Shown here: piece by piece, positions 25,250 to 35,723 of the stretch | Layout of the letters: each line of letters opens with the position of its first letter | How positions within the stretch are numbered: the stretch's first letter is position 1 | Source of the DNA: Carya illinoinensis | Lineage: Eukaryota; Streptophyta; Magnoliopsida; Fagales; Juglandaceae | Length of the DNA: 64,000 nucleotides | Assembly: GCF_018687715.1 (NCBI RefSeq) | Contig: NC_056762.1 | Coordinates: forward strand, 24,604,864 to 24,668,863 | Direction: 5' to 3' | Notes under the pieces: generated by a model | Seen by the model: only the letters and a program-made list of their open reading frames with translations | The model's database searches: none | Told to the model about the DNA's origin: nothing | Translations under genes and position numbers: made by a program

Positions 25250-28200
25250 TCAATGATGCCGTATTCCACTGCTTCACTAGGACTAAAATATTTTGGGCGC
25301 CTGATGTCATCTTCAATCTGTTCAGGCGATTTTCCAACATGCTTTGCAAGGAGATTAACCTTGAATTAAATTAAATAGCAACTATGTCAGGTGGTACACC
25401 AGCTCATGCTTAAAAACATATCTAAATGCTAAGTTGCCAAAGTCTATCAGTAGTAAGAATCAAATTAAAGCTGTTTACATGGAACTACAGAAACAATTCT
25501 TCATTTATATGGAGAGGAAAGTGGGGCCTTGTTAGAAATTGGAACATAGAAATTTATTTTCCTAATATCCCAAAACCAAGATTCTAAGGATGCGTTTGGG
25601 AACACAAGTATTCTCATATATTTTTTATCTAATCTTTACCTAATCATTACTACTTTCTGAAACTCCCAAACAATAAAGAAAAAATAATACAACTATTTCA
25701 AATTTCAAAATAAAAATAATATTAAAAAATTATACTCAAACAAATTTTTAACTTAATAATATTTTTATTTGAGCCTGTTTGGGATTGAGTTTGAAAGCTT
25801 AAAAAGTGCTTTTAACTGTTTAAAAGCTCATTTTAAAGAAAAAAATTATACGTTTGGTAAATTTATAAATAATCACCTAAAAAAGCTAAAAGTCTACTTT
25901 TTAAAAAAGCATCAAATTGAAACTTTCATCGAAAAGCTCCTGCAGATAACTGTATATTTTAAAAAAATTAATGTAACTAACTTTAAAAGTGCTTTAAATC
26001 CATATTTATCAAACAGTAAATAGCTTTTGAAGTATAGAGCTTATGATTTAAATTATAAGCTATAAGCAAATTTCCAACCATAATTCCAAACATGCACTTA
26101 AACTTTTTCTCTCATTTTCCAAAACCCCATAAAACATCTTAACTCAAACTATTTCACTACTATTCATAGATATGCCGAAATATTCTAAGTATCTAAATGA
26201 GCCCTAAAGCTCAAATACAAGTTAAATTAAAAATCCTCACTCTCTCTCTTCTCACGCACTTTTCCTCTCCCTTGTGCATACATGAAAAAAAATGGGCCAA
26301 TGTTTGAGGTCAAATGGATGAATCTCTTGCCTTATTCGACCATTTATGGTAATATGTGACGCATGAATATATATCAAAAACCAACATCTTTTTTTTCCTT
26401 TTCTTTCATCTAACAAACAAACCCAACTCTCTCTCTCTCTCTCTCTCTCTCACAACACACACACACATGCAAGTGTTTATGGAAATACATTAAACATGAA
26501 AATTCATAACTGAAACGCTCTGTTTTCTACCTCCTTTTTTTCCGGATAACAACAAAATGCTCTCTCTCGTTAATCATTAAATCTTATTCTCTCTTGTATA
26601 ATTTATACATTCAAACAATAAAGACGTCAATTATTCTAAAAATTTAAAATCAAGAGGCACGGCCAGACAAAATTCAGCTGAACAGCATAACCTGTATAAT
26701 TTTTTTTTTTTTGATAAATTATAGAACATAATTTTCCAAATTGCACCCACTTCCTTGCTATTTAACAAAGAAAGAAAAGTTGTAAAACCTCCTTCTATTG
26801 ATAATAAATTTTGATTTAGCAATACCTTATTTCTTCATCAAAACATATTTCTTTGGGCTATAACAATAGACTTCAATGGAATTAGTCTCCATGACTTCCT
26901 TGTATTATCTCTAGCTCTTAATTAGGTGCATTATCTTGTACATGTCCTATGTATTTGGGGCTATGTCTATTTCATATTAATAAATTTTTTTAACTTATAA
27001 AAAAATCATAAAAAATTTTGATGATTGTGAAAAAACATGAAAACAAAGCAACAAAGGAACTTCCGATCAACATTAAGATTTGCTTAAACAAGTTGTGAAA
27101 ATGCCCCGAAAAGAAAATATATAAATAGTGACTGACCACAGAAATAGAAGGGGAGAAAACATGTAACATGACTGATTAAAACATACCAACTCTGCCTTGA
27201 CATTTTTTACTTCTTTCCTTGCAAGGTCAATGTCAGTTGCTTGACCTTGGAACCTGGCAATTGGCTGTAGATTGATTGAGATATAATTGAGATATAAGAC
27301 GAAAACTTCATAAGAAATTAACCAATACACAAATAGGAAAAAAGGCCAAGCAAGATTGACACAGAAGGCAAAGAAATTACGGAAGGAAGAAATTTCTTTT
27401 GGATAACAAAGGAACCTTAGAGACAGTACAACCCTAACATTTTTGTAGCTGATTAAATTCTAGACTTGAGTAACAAATCAACATCACATGAATCAGACAA
27501 ATCATTGCCTTTTCACCAATAGGAGTGGCCCCTAAAAATTATTTGCACCCAAGGGTTCAAATCTTATACCTGGGGCGGGTATAGCCCAGCGCCCCCCCCC
27601 CCCCCCCCCGGCATCACTTCCCACTAGAGCTAACCACTAGGGTTTGGAAGGGAAAAAAACTCAAAGCGTCAGAGATCACAGAAAGAAAAACCTGCTTTAT
27701 CATGATTGTTGACGAGGGCAAAGCAGAACGGTTCCCCTTGGCACCAGCAGCCAAAAGTAAAGCTGCTTCTCCCCAGGCATTACCAACACAGAGAGTAAAT
27801 ATAGGTGGCTTGACATACCTGCAGTGAAAGAGGATCTCTCTGTCATCAGTGAGAATGTGTTTAAATTACAGTTCATTGTTCAACACAGAATTAGTTTTGT
27901 TTCCTCAGCTGCATGTAACAAACCACATATTCTTTAAAAAGCAATGATAACCAAAATAAAATAAAATAAAATAAAATAAACCACCGAAATACAGAACTTT
28001 GGGAGATTTCATCAGTAAAAAATATAGTGGACAGATAAGTAGAAGCAAAGTAAATCATTGCATCCGTAAGCCTGCAAGTTACTACAAAGCCTACAAACAA
28101 AAAAAAGTTACTACAAAGCCTCAGCCTGACTCACAATGCACAAAAAATGGGCCATCTGAACCATTTGAATTCTTGATTATGACTTTTAAACTCATAATAT

Positions 28201-31200
28201 CATCAAGAGAACACCGAGAAGGAAAAAACGGTTCTACGCCATCCCTAAAGTTTCCTAAAGGAGTATATTAACGGCTCATCAGAATTAGACAGTTTAAATA
28301 CATGACTCATTATGTATTTATGTAAGCATAAACATTAATGACCTCATAACATCATAAATCGCAAAAGCCTCAGTCTCGTAACCCAACTTCTCGCCACCCT
28401 GAAAATAGCGAAAGGAGATATTAAGGCAAATCATTGCATGGAAATACTAAGCACCATTTGAAAGTTTCATATAATGTAACAACCCAAGAAAGTGCTATCC
28501 GCATTTGTGCTATAGCCACAAAGGGACAAGTCAAGTTGAAGCTTCCCTAAAATCACTTACAAAACCCAATCGCACCTAGCACGTAACTAAATGTGAGACT
28601 TAACACCCATGACTACTGTTATAACCTACCCACTTTGCGTGGGTTATTCATATCCCCAATGTGGGGCTGAGGTGGTGCATGTTAAACTTGGATCATTCTA
28701 TTAAGATAGAGACCCCAAAAAAGGAAAAAAAAAAAAACCAATAAAAATGTGATACCTCATATAATAAGTGATAAAGATGGGCAGTATATAGGACCCCACA
28801 TTGCTTGGGAATGAGAAGTTCTTGCTCTTTATAATAGTTACAATAGGGCTCCAATTGTATCATTAACTAATCCTTTTGGAGTATAGGCCCATATGTGGAT
28901 TGGGTCACACTTGGGGTGTTACAAAATGGTATCATAATCTATCTCAACCAGAAATGTGGGACCTAAGTCGTGCCACCTAAGATGGACTGACCCAACGAGG
29001 ATGTCGGGAATTTAAGGGTGTGATACCCTATACTGATTGATAAATAATAAGAGTAGGTGGTGTATAGGATCCGTATTGCTTGGGAATGAGGGATTCTTGC
29101 TTTTTATAATGGTTCTATTAGGGCTCCAATTGTATCATTGACTAGTCCTTTAGAAGTATGCCCAAATGTGGCTTGGGCCTCCCTTGGGTCGTTATAGAAA
29201 AGGAGGAAAATATTTATATTCTCTGAAATGAAGTATCTAAAAACGTAAAAGAAGATATTTTGCCCTTGAAGTTAAAGAAGGATACACTAGGGTTTGGGGC
29301 GATTATAAGAGCCAAAGCTGCAACCATCACTAACTTGTTGAAGAAAATAAAATGTTTCTCTCACTACACATTCCACCATCTCTGTTTGATAAGTACCTTC
29401 CACATTCCATTAATGGTATCTAGAAGTTAATTAAGCGCTACATATAATTTTTTTTAGGAGGGGGGAACCACCCCATGGCAATGCCCTTAAGACTCACCCA
29501 TGTAACCGAAACCACAGGGGAGACTAGCACAACAATCCACCACCATGATCTCCCACTTAAATCCCAGTTTGATTGTGATACCCCAAATGATAATGAAAAT
29601 GGTAGGTGGTGTATGGGATCCCACATTGGTTGGGAATGAAAGTTCTTTCTCTTTATAAGGTTCAAATGAGGCTCCAATTATATCATTGACTAGTCATTTT
29701 GGAGTATAGGCCATGTGGTTTGAGCTTTCCATTGGGACGTTACAAATAAGAGAGTCCCACATTTCTGGTTGGGATTGGCTCTGATACCATTTATAACGCC
29801 TTAATAGACGGCCCAAACCACATGGTCTATACTCCCAAAGGACTAGTCAATGATACAATTGGAGCCTCATTGGAACCTTATAAAGAGCAAGAATTTCTCA
29901 TTTCCAAGCAATATGGGATCCCATACATAACCTACCATTATTCTTATTATATGGGGTATCACATTGATCTCAAGAGGAATCGAACTTGTGACATGGAGCT
30001 CAAGCACATAAGTTCACCCTTACCACTGGGGCTACCCCACCCGTGGGTCTCTGCATATAATTATACTATTTTTTTTCAATTTCCCATAACATTTTTTTTA
30101 TAGGTAAAATTTCCCATAACATATATTCAATAATTTCATAACATTTCCACATTTTTAAAGTTCTATAATAATTTATTCATCCATAAAACATTCCTCTTAT
30201 CAAAAAATGAAAAATACAAATACAAATAAACTTATAGAAAACATTCCTATTAATGGGGACCCCTAGTCAAGCCTAATAGTGAAAATCCAAGGATAAATCC
30301 ATCATTGTTGGGCTTGAGAAACAATTTCTTTGTTCTCATCTTCCATAGTAGGGGCAATCATATTCAACTAAATTTGATAAAAGACAGCCGATTTACTTTT
30401 TTACAAATGTAAGAGAACGCATGAAGGATAACATTTACATGGAAGAATCAAACTCTATATTGCCGATCTCATTAATCAATTTATATAAGATAGTGCCCAT
30501 GTATCCATGATATACATACAAAAAGAATATTCAAGGGAAGTTTCAGGAGCAAGCTAGAGAAAATAAAGAAAAGTATTGCCTTGGTTGTTCCAGTGGAGTT
30601 TATGTATAGATAGATAGGCTTGTCAGCATCTTCATACTGAAGATACAAGAATTCTGCCAGTATCAACTCTGTGACAGAAGGTACAAGGGACATGCCCAAG
30701 TAAACAATCCGGTTCTTGTACAAGTAAGATGCCAAATCCGGAGGAGGTTGCTCCCATGCACTTCCCCTTGAAAATGGAATAACCTGTCCACCAATGCATT
30801 ACAGTTATCGTGAAATATAAAGAGTTGATGTGGAGTACAGAAAACTTGATGCTGCTCGAATTATAATCAAGTTAAGGGAATCCAGAAATGTTTTTTGATA
30901 AGTAAGAGAGTTTTATTATTAAAAAATGCAAAAGGCATAGCCTAAGTGCATAGGATGTACACAAGATGATCACCTAATTCAGATACATGAAAATCATTAA
31001 AGCTGAGTCCCTTAAAATCTATAGCGACTGCCCAAAGGAACAGAATATTGAAAAATAAATTTTCAAGCCCTTCCTAATGATCCACAAAATGAGGGAATCC
31101 AATTTTTTTTGGTAATTCATGAAATTTTATTAAAAAATGCAGAGGGTTGTAACCCCGAGTATAGATGAAGTACACAAAAGGAGACACCCAACTCACAAGA

Positions 31201-32237
31201 AGAAAAGGAGAAAAAGTCTTTGCAGTCAAGAAAACTAGAAAATTGGAAGCTGTGGTGAGCAGCCAGCCAAACATAGAGGGTGCTTAATGCAGTAACTTTT
31301 AACTCTGGCGGAGTCTATTGTCTAATATACCACATTAAGCATAGTGGAACCATCCTCCAAACTTCTTAATTTCTAAGACATCCATAGGGTTTCCACCAAC
31401 ATGCCAATATTGAACTCACTAGAGCAAAAATCGCTCAATCACATAGGTGCTGAATATCACACTGATAAGTATCTTTTTCTAGGGATTCTAATAGCTCTCA
31501 AAGGGTTGGTTGACATTAACCAAGCATCGGCTTAGTTGCGTAGAAACTACATAACTGAGTACATTAAGAAAAATGCCATAAACGCTGCGGGTGTTTGCAC
31601 TTTTTGTTTTGTTCCATCTATTGTGGTAAGTTAGTATCCCATACACACCAGTTCATCCCTTGCTTTCACCTATTCTGGAACTAGGTCAGTCAGGTTTTAT
31701 TTCTTTTATTGTACCTTGCACAATTAATCTCCTTTCTTATGATATTTCTAGTTTTGCTTATTGAGCTCTTAATCCAACTTTTATATTCAGAAATTCTATT
31801 GGACTGAGAAAAAAAAAAATATGCATAGACATTATGGAAATGCATACACCCTATAAATCAAAGAGTTTCTAAGATCCTTAAGAAAACAAAACAAAGGATT
31901 CCTCCGAAATCAGACCCAATCCCAACTTATATTTCTTCGCCAACAATTTGGAACAAACAAAAACGCATAGAAATTGGGTAAAGAGTTGTACCATAGTGAC
32001 GACGCCTCGCTTACCCTTGGAGCGAGGAAACGACGCCGGATTGAGAGACAAGGGACGGAGTTTGTGGCCGGAGAAGTCAGCGGAGATGCTGCCGTAGGGG
32101 AAGGGAGTGAAGAAGTTGCAGGAGAGAGTTGATTTCGGAGAGAAGGAGGTTGAACTGCGGTTAGGGTTTACAGATAGAGGCGGTACTAACATGGGCCAGT
32201 GGAGCGCTAAGCTGGAAGCGGTGGTGACGACCGCCAT
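25082..32237 (-). CDS. CLPR4: Chloroplast Clp protease non-catalytic subunit ClpR4 (7 exons)
   Basis: The minus-strand exons are 32237-31992, 30783-30580, 28398-28343, 27818-27692, 27264-27187, 25359-25246 and 25153-25082. They join to 298 codons plus stop (897 bases, in frame at every junction), near the 305 of Arabidopsis ClpR4. Residues 1 to about 60 are Ser-rich, as in a plastid transit peptide; mature sequence resumes at KRGVVTM. The ClpP fold follows (KNRIVYLGMSLVPSVTELI, PIYLYINSTGTTK, AGAKGNRSALPSSTIMIKQP, GKSPEQIEDD, SEAVEYGIIDK). The catalytic Ser, His and Asp of ClpP are replaced by Gly (in NAWGEAA), Lys (MIKQP) and Pro (RRPKYF). It is therefore a structural ring subunit of the ClpPR core in the stroma. 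Intron 2 seems to start GC. Paralogue identity rests on remembered ClpR4 motifs, not on a search. Confidence 0.95.
25591..26213. mobile_element. MITE in CLPR4 intron 5, itself split by another MITE
   Basis: The left end GGATGCGTTTGGGAA and the right end (reverse complement AGGGCTCATTTAGATA) resemble each other and the GCGTTTGG ends of common plant MITEs. A second element at about 25772-26100 sits inside it. No coding capacity. Confidence 0.45.
25772..26100. mobile_element. Inner MITE, family member 1 (relative at 32386-32878)
   Basis: The left end has CCTGTTTGGGATT and the right end has AATTCCAAACATGCACTTA, an imperfect terminal inverted repeat. The right-end sequence and a nearby AACAGTAAATA motif recur at 32386-32878. 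The ORF spanning it (25769-26023) is a by-product of low stop density and not a gene. Confidence 0.5.
27535..27650. repeat. Possible SINE remnant with an 18-base C run, in CLPR4 intron 4
   Basis: GGGTTCAAATCTT resembles a Pol III B box, and TAGCTCTAGTGG (minus strand) resembles an A box, but the two are on opposite strands, so tRNA origin is doubtful. The C run is at 27592-27609. Confidence 0.25.
27955..28122. repeat. AAAAT microsatellite and a short tandem duplication in intron 3
   Basis: AAAAT units run from about 27955 to 27979. At about 28077-28122 AGTTACTACAAAGCCT occurs twice, separated by ACAAACAAAAAA. Both lie within CLPR4 intron 3. Confidence 0.7.
28748..28923 (+). repeat. TRIM left LTR
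   Basis: One of four related LTRs in this intron. It contains the recognisable block GCTCCAATTGTATCATTAAC. Confidence 0.75.
29019..29196 (+). repeat. TRIM right LTR
   Basis: Direct partner of 28748-28923. It is clearly related but well diverged, so the insertion is old. Confidence 0.75.
29574..29963. mobile_element. TRIM derivative with inverted LTRs, flanked by TTGAT
   Basis: A plus-oriented LTR (29574-29744) and a minus-oriented LTR (29792-29963) face each other across a 47-base spacer. The outer ends are TGTGATACCCCA and its reverse complement, and TTGAT stands on both sides (29569-29573 and 29964-29968). The spacer read on the minus strand begins with a good Met-type primer site, ATGGTATCAGAGCC (29777-29790), directly after the minus LTR. 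The whole thing is therefore bounded like a single insertion but folds as an inverted repeat. The transcript of CLPR4 would carry a hairpin with arms of about 170 bases. Confidence 0.75.
29969..30050 (-). repeat. tRNA-derived SINE head
   Basis: Read on the minus strand, GTAGCCCCAGTGGTAA (30020-30035) fits a Pol III A box and AAGTTCGATTCC (29976-29987) a B box, about 32 bases apart as in a tRNA gene. The sequence does not fold as a clean modern tRNA. The TRIM derivative abuts its 3' side, so the SINE body may have been separated or lost. Confidence 0.55.
30889..31200 (-). repeat. Two retroelement tail fragments in CLPR4 intron 1
   Basis: The stretches 30889-30970 and 31104-31200 each read, on the minus strand, as a tail with a TTTTTAATAAAA-type motif. 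Both contain TGTGTACTTCATC- or TGTGTACATCC-like text and end near a T/A-rich run. They look like two insertions of related LINE or SINE 3' ends. Coding parts are absent. Confidence 0.4.
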
Positions 32238-32385
32238 GGCTTTAGCAGTCGGTAGAAGGAACATCAACAAAAAGATCGTTCGGAAATGGATAATTATAGT
32301 GGGCTTTGGGTTCAAACCGTAAAGCCGATCGTTGAACTCAGCCCAATGGATCCACTTGCAATACAGTTTGTAGAGATTGAGCACT

Positions 32386-32878
32386 TAAGACGTGTTTGGA
32401 ATTGTGGTATGAGTTTTAAAAAGTATTTAAATAATTTTAAAATTTTTTAATAAAAAAATTAAGTTATTTAAGTATTACATATTAAAATACTTTTAATTTT
32501 AAATAAATTAAAAATTACATTTGATTTTGATACTTTTCCTCAAACGTCCTTTTTTGAATAATGCAGAATATAATTTGAATACAATTTAAAAAATGTCAAT
32601 GAACGAAAATATCTATACAACTTTAAGATAATCAAAATTGTCAAACGTTTTAAAATATGATCATAATTTTTAAAAATTCAAATAATCGTTATTTTTACCT
32701 CAAAAAGCATTTTTTAAATTTATTTCTAAACAAATACAACATATTTGAAAATACTTTAAACATATTGTAATCAAACAGTAAATAAATTTTTAATAATAAA
32801 ACTTATTATTTAAGTTATAAACTATAAATCCTAAAACTATAAGTTATATTTCTCATCGAAATTTCAAACATGCACTTA
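32386..32878. mobile_element. MITE upstream of CLPR4, same family as 25772-26100
   Basis: The left end GACGTGTTTGGAATT and the right end AATTTCAAACATGCAC form an imperfect inverted repeat, with TTA on both sides. A TTA target duplication would suit the PIF/Harbinger group. It lies about 150 bases upstream of the CLPR4 start codon, so it could touch the promoter or leader. Confidence 0.55.
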
Positions 32879-34171
32879 GTCTATATTAGAATTTGAATAA
32901 AACTACTTTGCCCCACCAAATGCACCACTCTTATTGACCGCTCACCAAAAAAAAAAATTTACTTAATGATTAAGGAAGTGATTTTAAGTGTATTTATATA
33001 TTTTTTTATTTTTTAAAAATATTTAATATATTAAAAAATTTTTTAAAAAAGTGAAAAAAAGGGTTGGGTGGCATAGTAGCCCGACTTTTAAAATTTTGTA
33101 AATAGTAATAAAATAATTGATAAATAGTAATGAAATAGTTTAAAATAATATATATTTTTTTATTGAGTTTTGAAAAATGAAAGTGAAAAAAATTGAGTAA
33201 AAAATATTATAAACTTAAAAAATTATTTAAATATCATTTTTAATATTATTTTCTTTTGAAGTTTGACGAAATTGTATTAATTTTTTTATTTCATTTTTAA
33301 GTTTGTAAAAGTTGTAATGACTAGGTTGTAATAACTAGATAAAAAAAGTTAACTATTTGAAATTGAAAAATTTGTGTTTGGGGGCACATTTGGATTATCT
33401 ATGAATAATAATGAAATAGTTTGAGTAAAAATATTTTATTAGTTTTGGGAAATGACAGAGTAAAAGTTGAATAAAAATATTATAAAATTAAAAATTTGTT
33501 TGAATAGAATTTTTTAATATAATATTTATTTTTAAATTTGAAAAAGTAGTATAGTTTTTTGTACTTTATTTGGGAGTTTGAAAAATTTGTAGTGATTATA
33601 TAAAAATGTCAAAAATTTAAAATTGAAAAATGATTTGTGTTGATATTTGGGAAGGAAATATATGAGAATATTTGAGATATATCATGTTGCTAAACGAGGC
33701 TTGAGTAATGTTTGGAAATAAAATTATAAGTTTTGAAAATTTCTCTTATAATCTCATTACCCAATCGTGCCATGAATTTGTTGGCTGTGGTGGTCTCGAG
33801 AAACTATGGTGCTTTTTAAATATTTATGGATTAGGAAGATCATGTGCCTAATATTGGAGAGGTGAATAGAGTAGGTTGCTTGCTCAAAATGTTAATGCTT
33901 TGTGAATAAGCACAAGCTAATTATAAATTACATGGCAAATTTATATGGATGGTGTTGGTCAATGGTTTTCCGAGCCTTTGTAAATATACATTATTTTTGT
34001 TGCGAGCGGTGCAAAGAAATTGGAAAAGCATTTAGAATTTCTTAGTTTCATTGCACACCATCATTGCAAAAAGGAATAGGTGATGCAACTCAAGATGCCA
34101 AATGAAAAAAATTATATTCTTTGTATGCAATTACTTATGAATAGCTAGTCCAAGGATCATGAAAGCATGCA
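32879..34171. other. AT-rich gene-free region
   Basis: Several phrases such as AATAATAATGAAATAGTTTGAGTAAAA (near 33100-33180 and 33400-33500) recur and probably mark old MITEs. Their ends could not be fixed. No gene is seen. Confidence 0.4.
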
Positions 34172-35723
34172 CACTATAAGAGAAACAACTTTTGCGTCGT
34201 AATAAATTGCCACAAAAATATCAAAAATCGCTACAAAATAATTAATTCCGTCCAAATCCAATCGTTGAAAGTGGATGCAACTAGAGCGTCTCAAAAGGTT
34301 CATGACAGCAAAGCTAGTGCCGATCACAAATAGCTCTAATATTTTGCAGCGAATTATGTTGCCACAAACATATTTCAATTTCAACGCACAAGAGTAAGTA
34401 GATGGTAGAAAAAACAAAATCGCGGCAATATGTTTATGCCACAATTGAAATATATTGCGGCAGAAAGGATTATTCCTGAACTCTTTTTAGTATTGCAAAT
34501 AACTATCGCCACAAGTATTTTATATTGGAAAATGCTTCTTGAAATGAGGATTGTGATCGACAATCTTGATGTATTTTTTATTTTATTTTTTTATTTTTAT
34601 TTAATGGTTAAAGAAATAATTCTTAGTGGATTTGTATTTTTTTTAAATGTTTAAATATATATATAAAAAAACTATTGAAAATAAAAAAATAAATTTACAC
34701 TTATTGGTCCACTCCCTCAATCCAAGTAGCATTGTCCATTTATAATTGTGACGACATGGATCTTCACAAATGTGCTATTATTGTGATGCAGAAAGACTAA
34801 CTACGTGGTCAAGAAATACATTTGTGACTAACAAGTAGTGCCACAGTTATAAACAATTTGTTAGGAAAAAATTTATTGCCGACTCCAAAACTATCGTTGA
34901 AAAGGGCGGTGCTACACTAACCGCTGGGAGCTCCCGCTAATGGTTTGGAAATTTTTTTTTTTTTTTGTATTTTTTACATGTATTTTTTTAATATATTTAA
35001 ATATTTTTAAAAAAATAAAAAATATTCATAATATTATTAAAAAATATTTACTTAATCATTAAGTAAAAAAAATAATAAAAATAAAATAAAAACATCACAG
35101 CGGTAGAATCTAGCGGTGGAAAGTAGTGGTAAGACTAGTATTTTCCTTGTCGAAAATAATGTTGTTGCTGCAAATAATTTAGATTTTGTGGTGCTTATTA
35201 CCTTGTCGCAAATGCTAGTAAATTGTAGTAAAAGATCTTTTTGCCGACATCAAGAATTACATTTGTGGCTAAGTAGTAGCGCCACGAGTATAAACAATTC
35301 GTCGAGAAATTTACTATTTTTTACTCTGAAACTATTGACACAATTGTTTTGTTACTGCAGATTGTTTAATTTTTATGGCGCTTATTACCTTGTTGTAAGT
35401 GCTAATGAATTGTACGAAAAGATTCACATTGATGTACGTGCAATTTGTTATCGTCACAAATACATTTTTTGGGGGAAAAACTTGTAGAGCATTTTTTATT
35501 TGTTGCTTGAATTCCGTCACAAATTGTTATAATGGATTGCAAAAAATCAAGGATTGAGTAAAACTTTGTTATGGTAATTAATGGTTTCCAGCAATATTTC
35601 GGATCAATTTATATATCCTGAAATTGATGATAACAAATTACACGACTTAGTAACATTCTAATGTTAGACAACTAATGCTAGATCAATTGATGAGTTAGGT
35701 TTTTTTTTCTTCTTCTTGTAGTT
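34172..35723. mobile_element. Probable non-autonomous CACTA element
   Basis: It starts CACTATAAGAGAAA and ends TTCTTCTTGTAGTT, close to the CACTACAAGAAA ends of plant CACTA transposons (the final G has become T). Inside, short motifs about GCGGCAATA, GTCGCAAAT and GCCACAA recur in both orientations, as in the subterminal repeats to which CACTA transposase binds. No transposase is present. The 3-bp flanks (GCA and TTC) do not match. Confidence 0.6.

Larger units (their letters stand above)
28748..29196 (+). mobile_element. Complete TRIM (miniature LTR retrotransposon) in CLPR4 intron 2
   Basis: Two direct repeats of about 176 bases (28748-28923 and 29019-29196) begin TGTGATACC and end GTTACA or GTTATA. 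Right after the left repeat comes ATGGTATCAT, a Met-type primer site. The internal part is only about 95 bases and ends in a purine-rich GGGAATTTAAGGG. There is no coding capacity. The flanks AAAAA and GAAAA may be a decayed 5-bp target duplication. It lies opposite to the direction of CLPR4 transcription. Confidence 0.75.
28399..30579 (-). other. CLPR4 intron 2 with a GC donor
   Basis: Exon 2 must end ACCAAG to keep the frame and the conserved TGTTK/GEKLGY junction. The next bases are GCAATA. No GT occurs around that junction that would preserve both frame and protein. The acceptor is TTTTCAG. At 2.18 kb it is the longest intron of the gene and is filled with TRIM and SINE insertions. Confidence 0.75.

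Noticed and set aside
25769..26023. 84-codon ORF
   Set aside because: It lies within a MITE in an intron, and its Lys/Phe-rich composition follows from AT-rich DNA.
29976..30035. A functional tRNA gene
   Set aside because: A and B boxes are present, but the stems do not pair well and the region is embedded in retroelement debris.
29438..30103. Two ORFs (minus 29438-29677, plus 29822-30103)
   Set aside because: They fall in TRIM LTRs and a SINE head inside an intron. No protein features.
31878..32384. Longer N-terminus for CLPR4 starting at 32384
   Set aside because: The upstream residues do not look like a transit peptide. Met at 32237 gives the expected length and a Ser-rich transit sequence.
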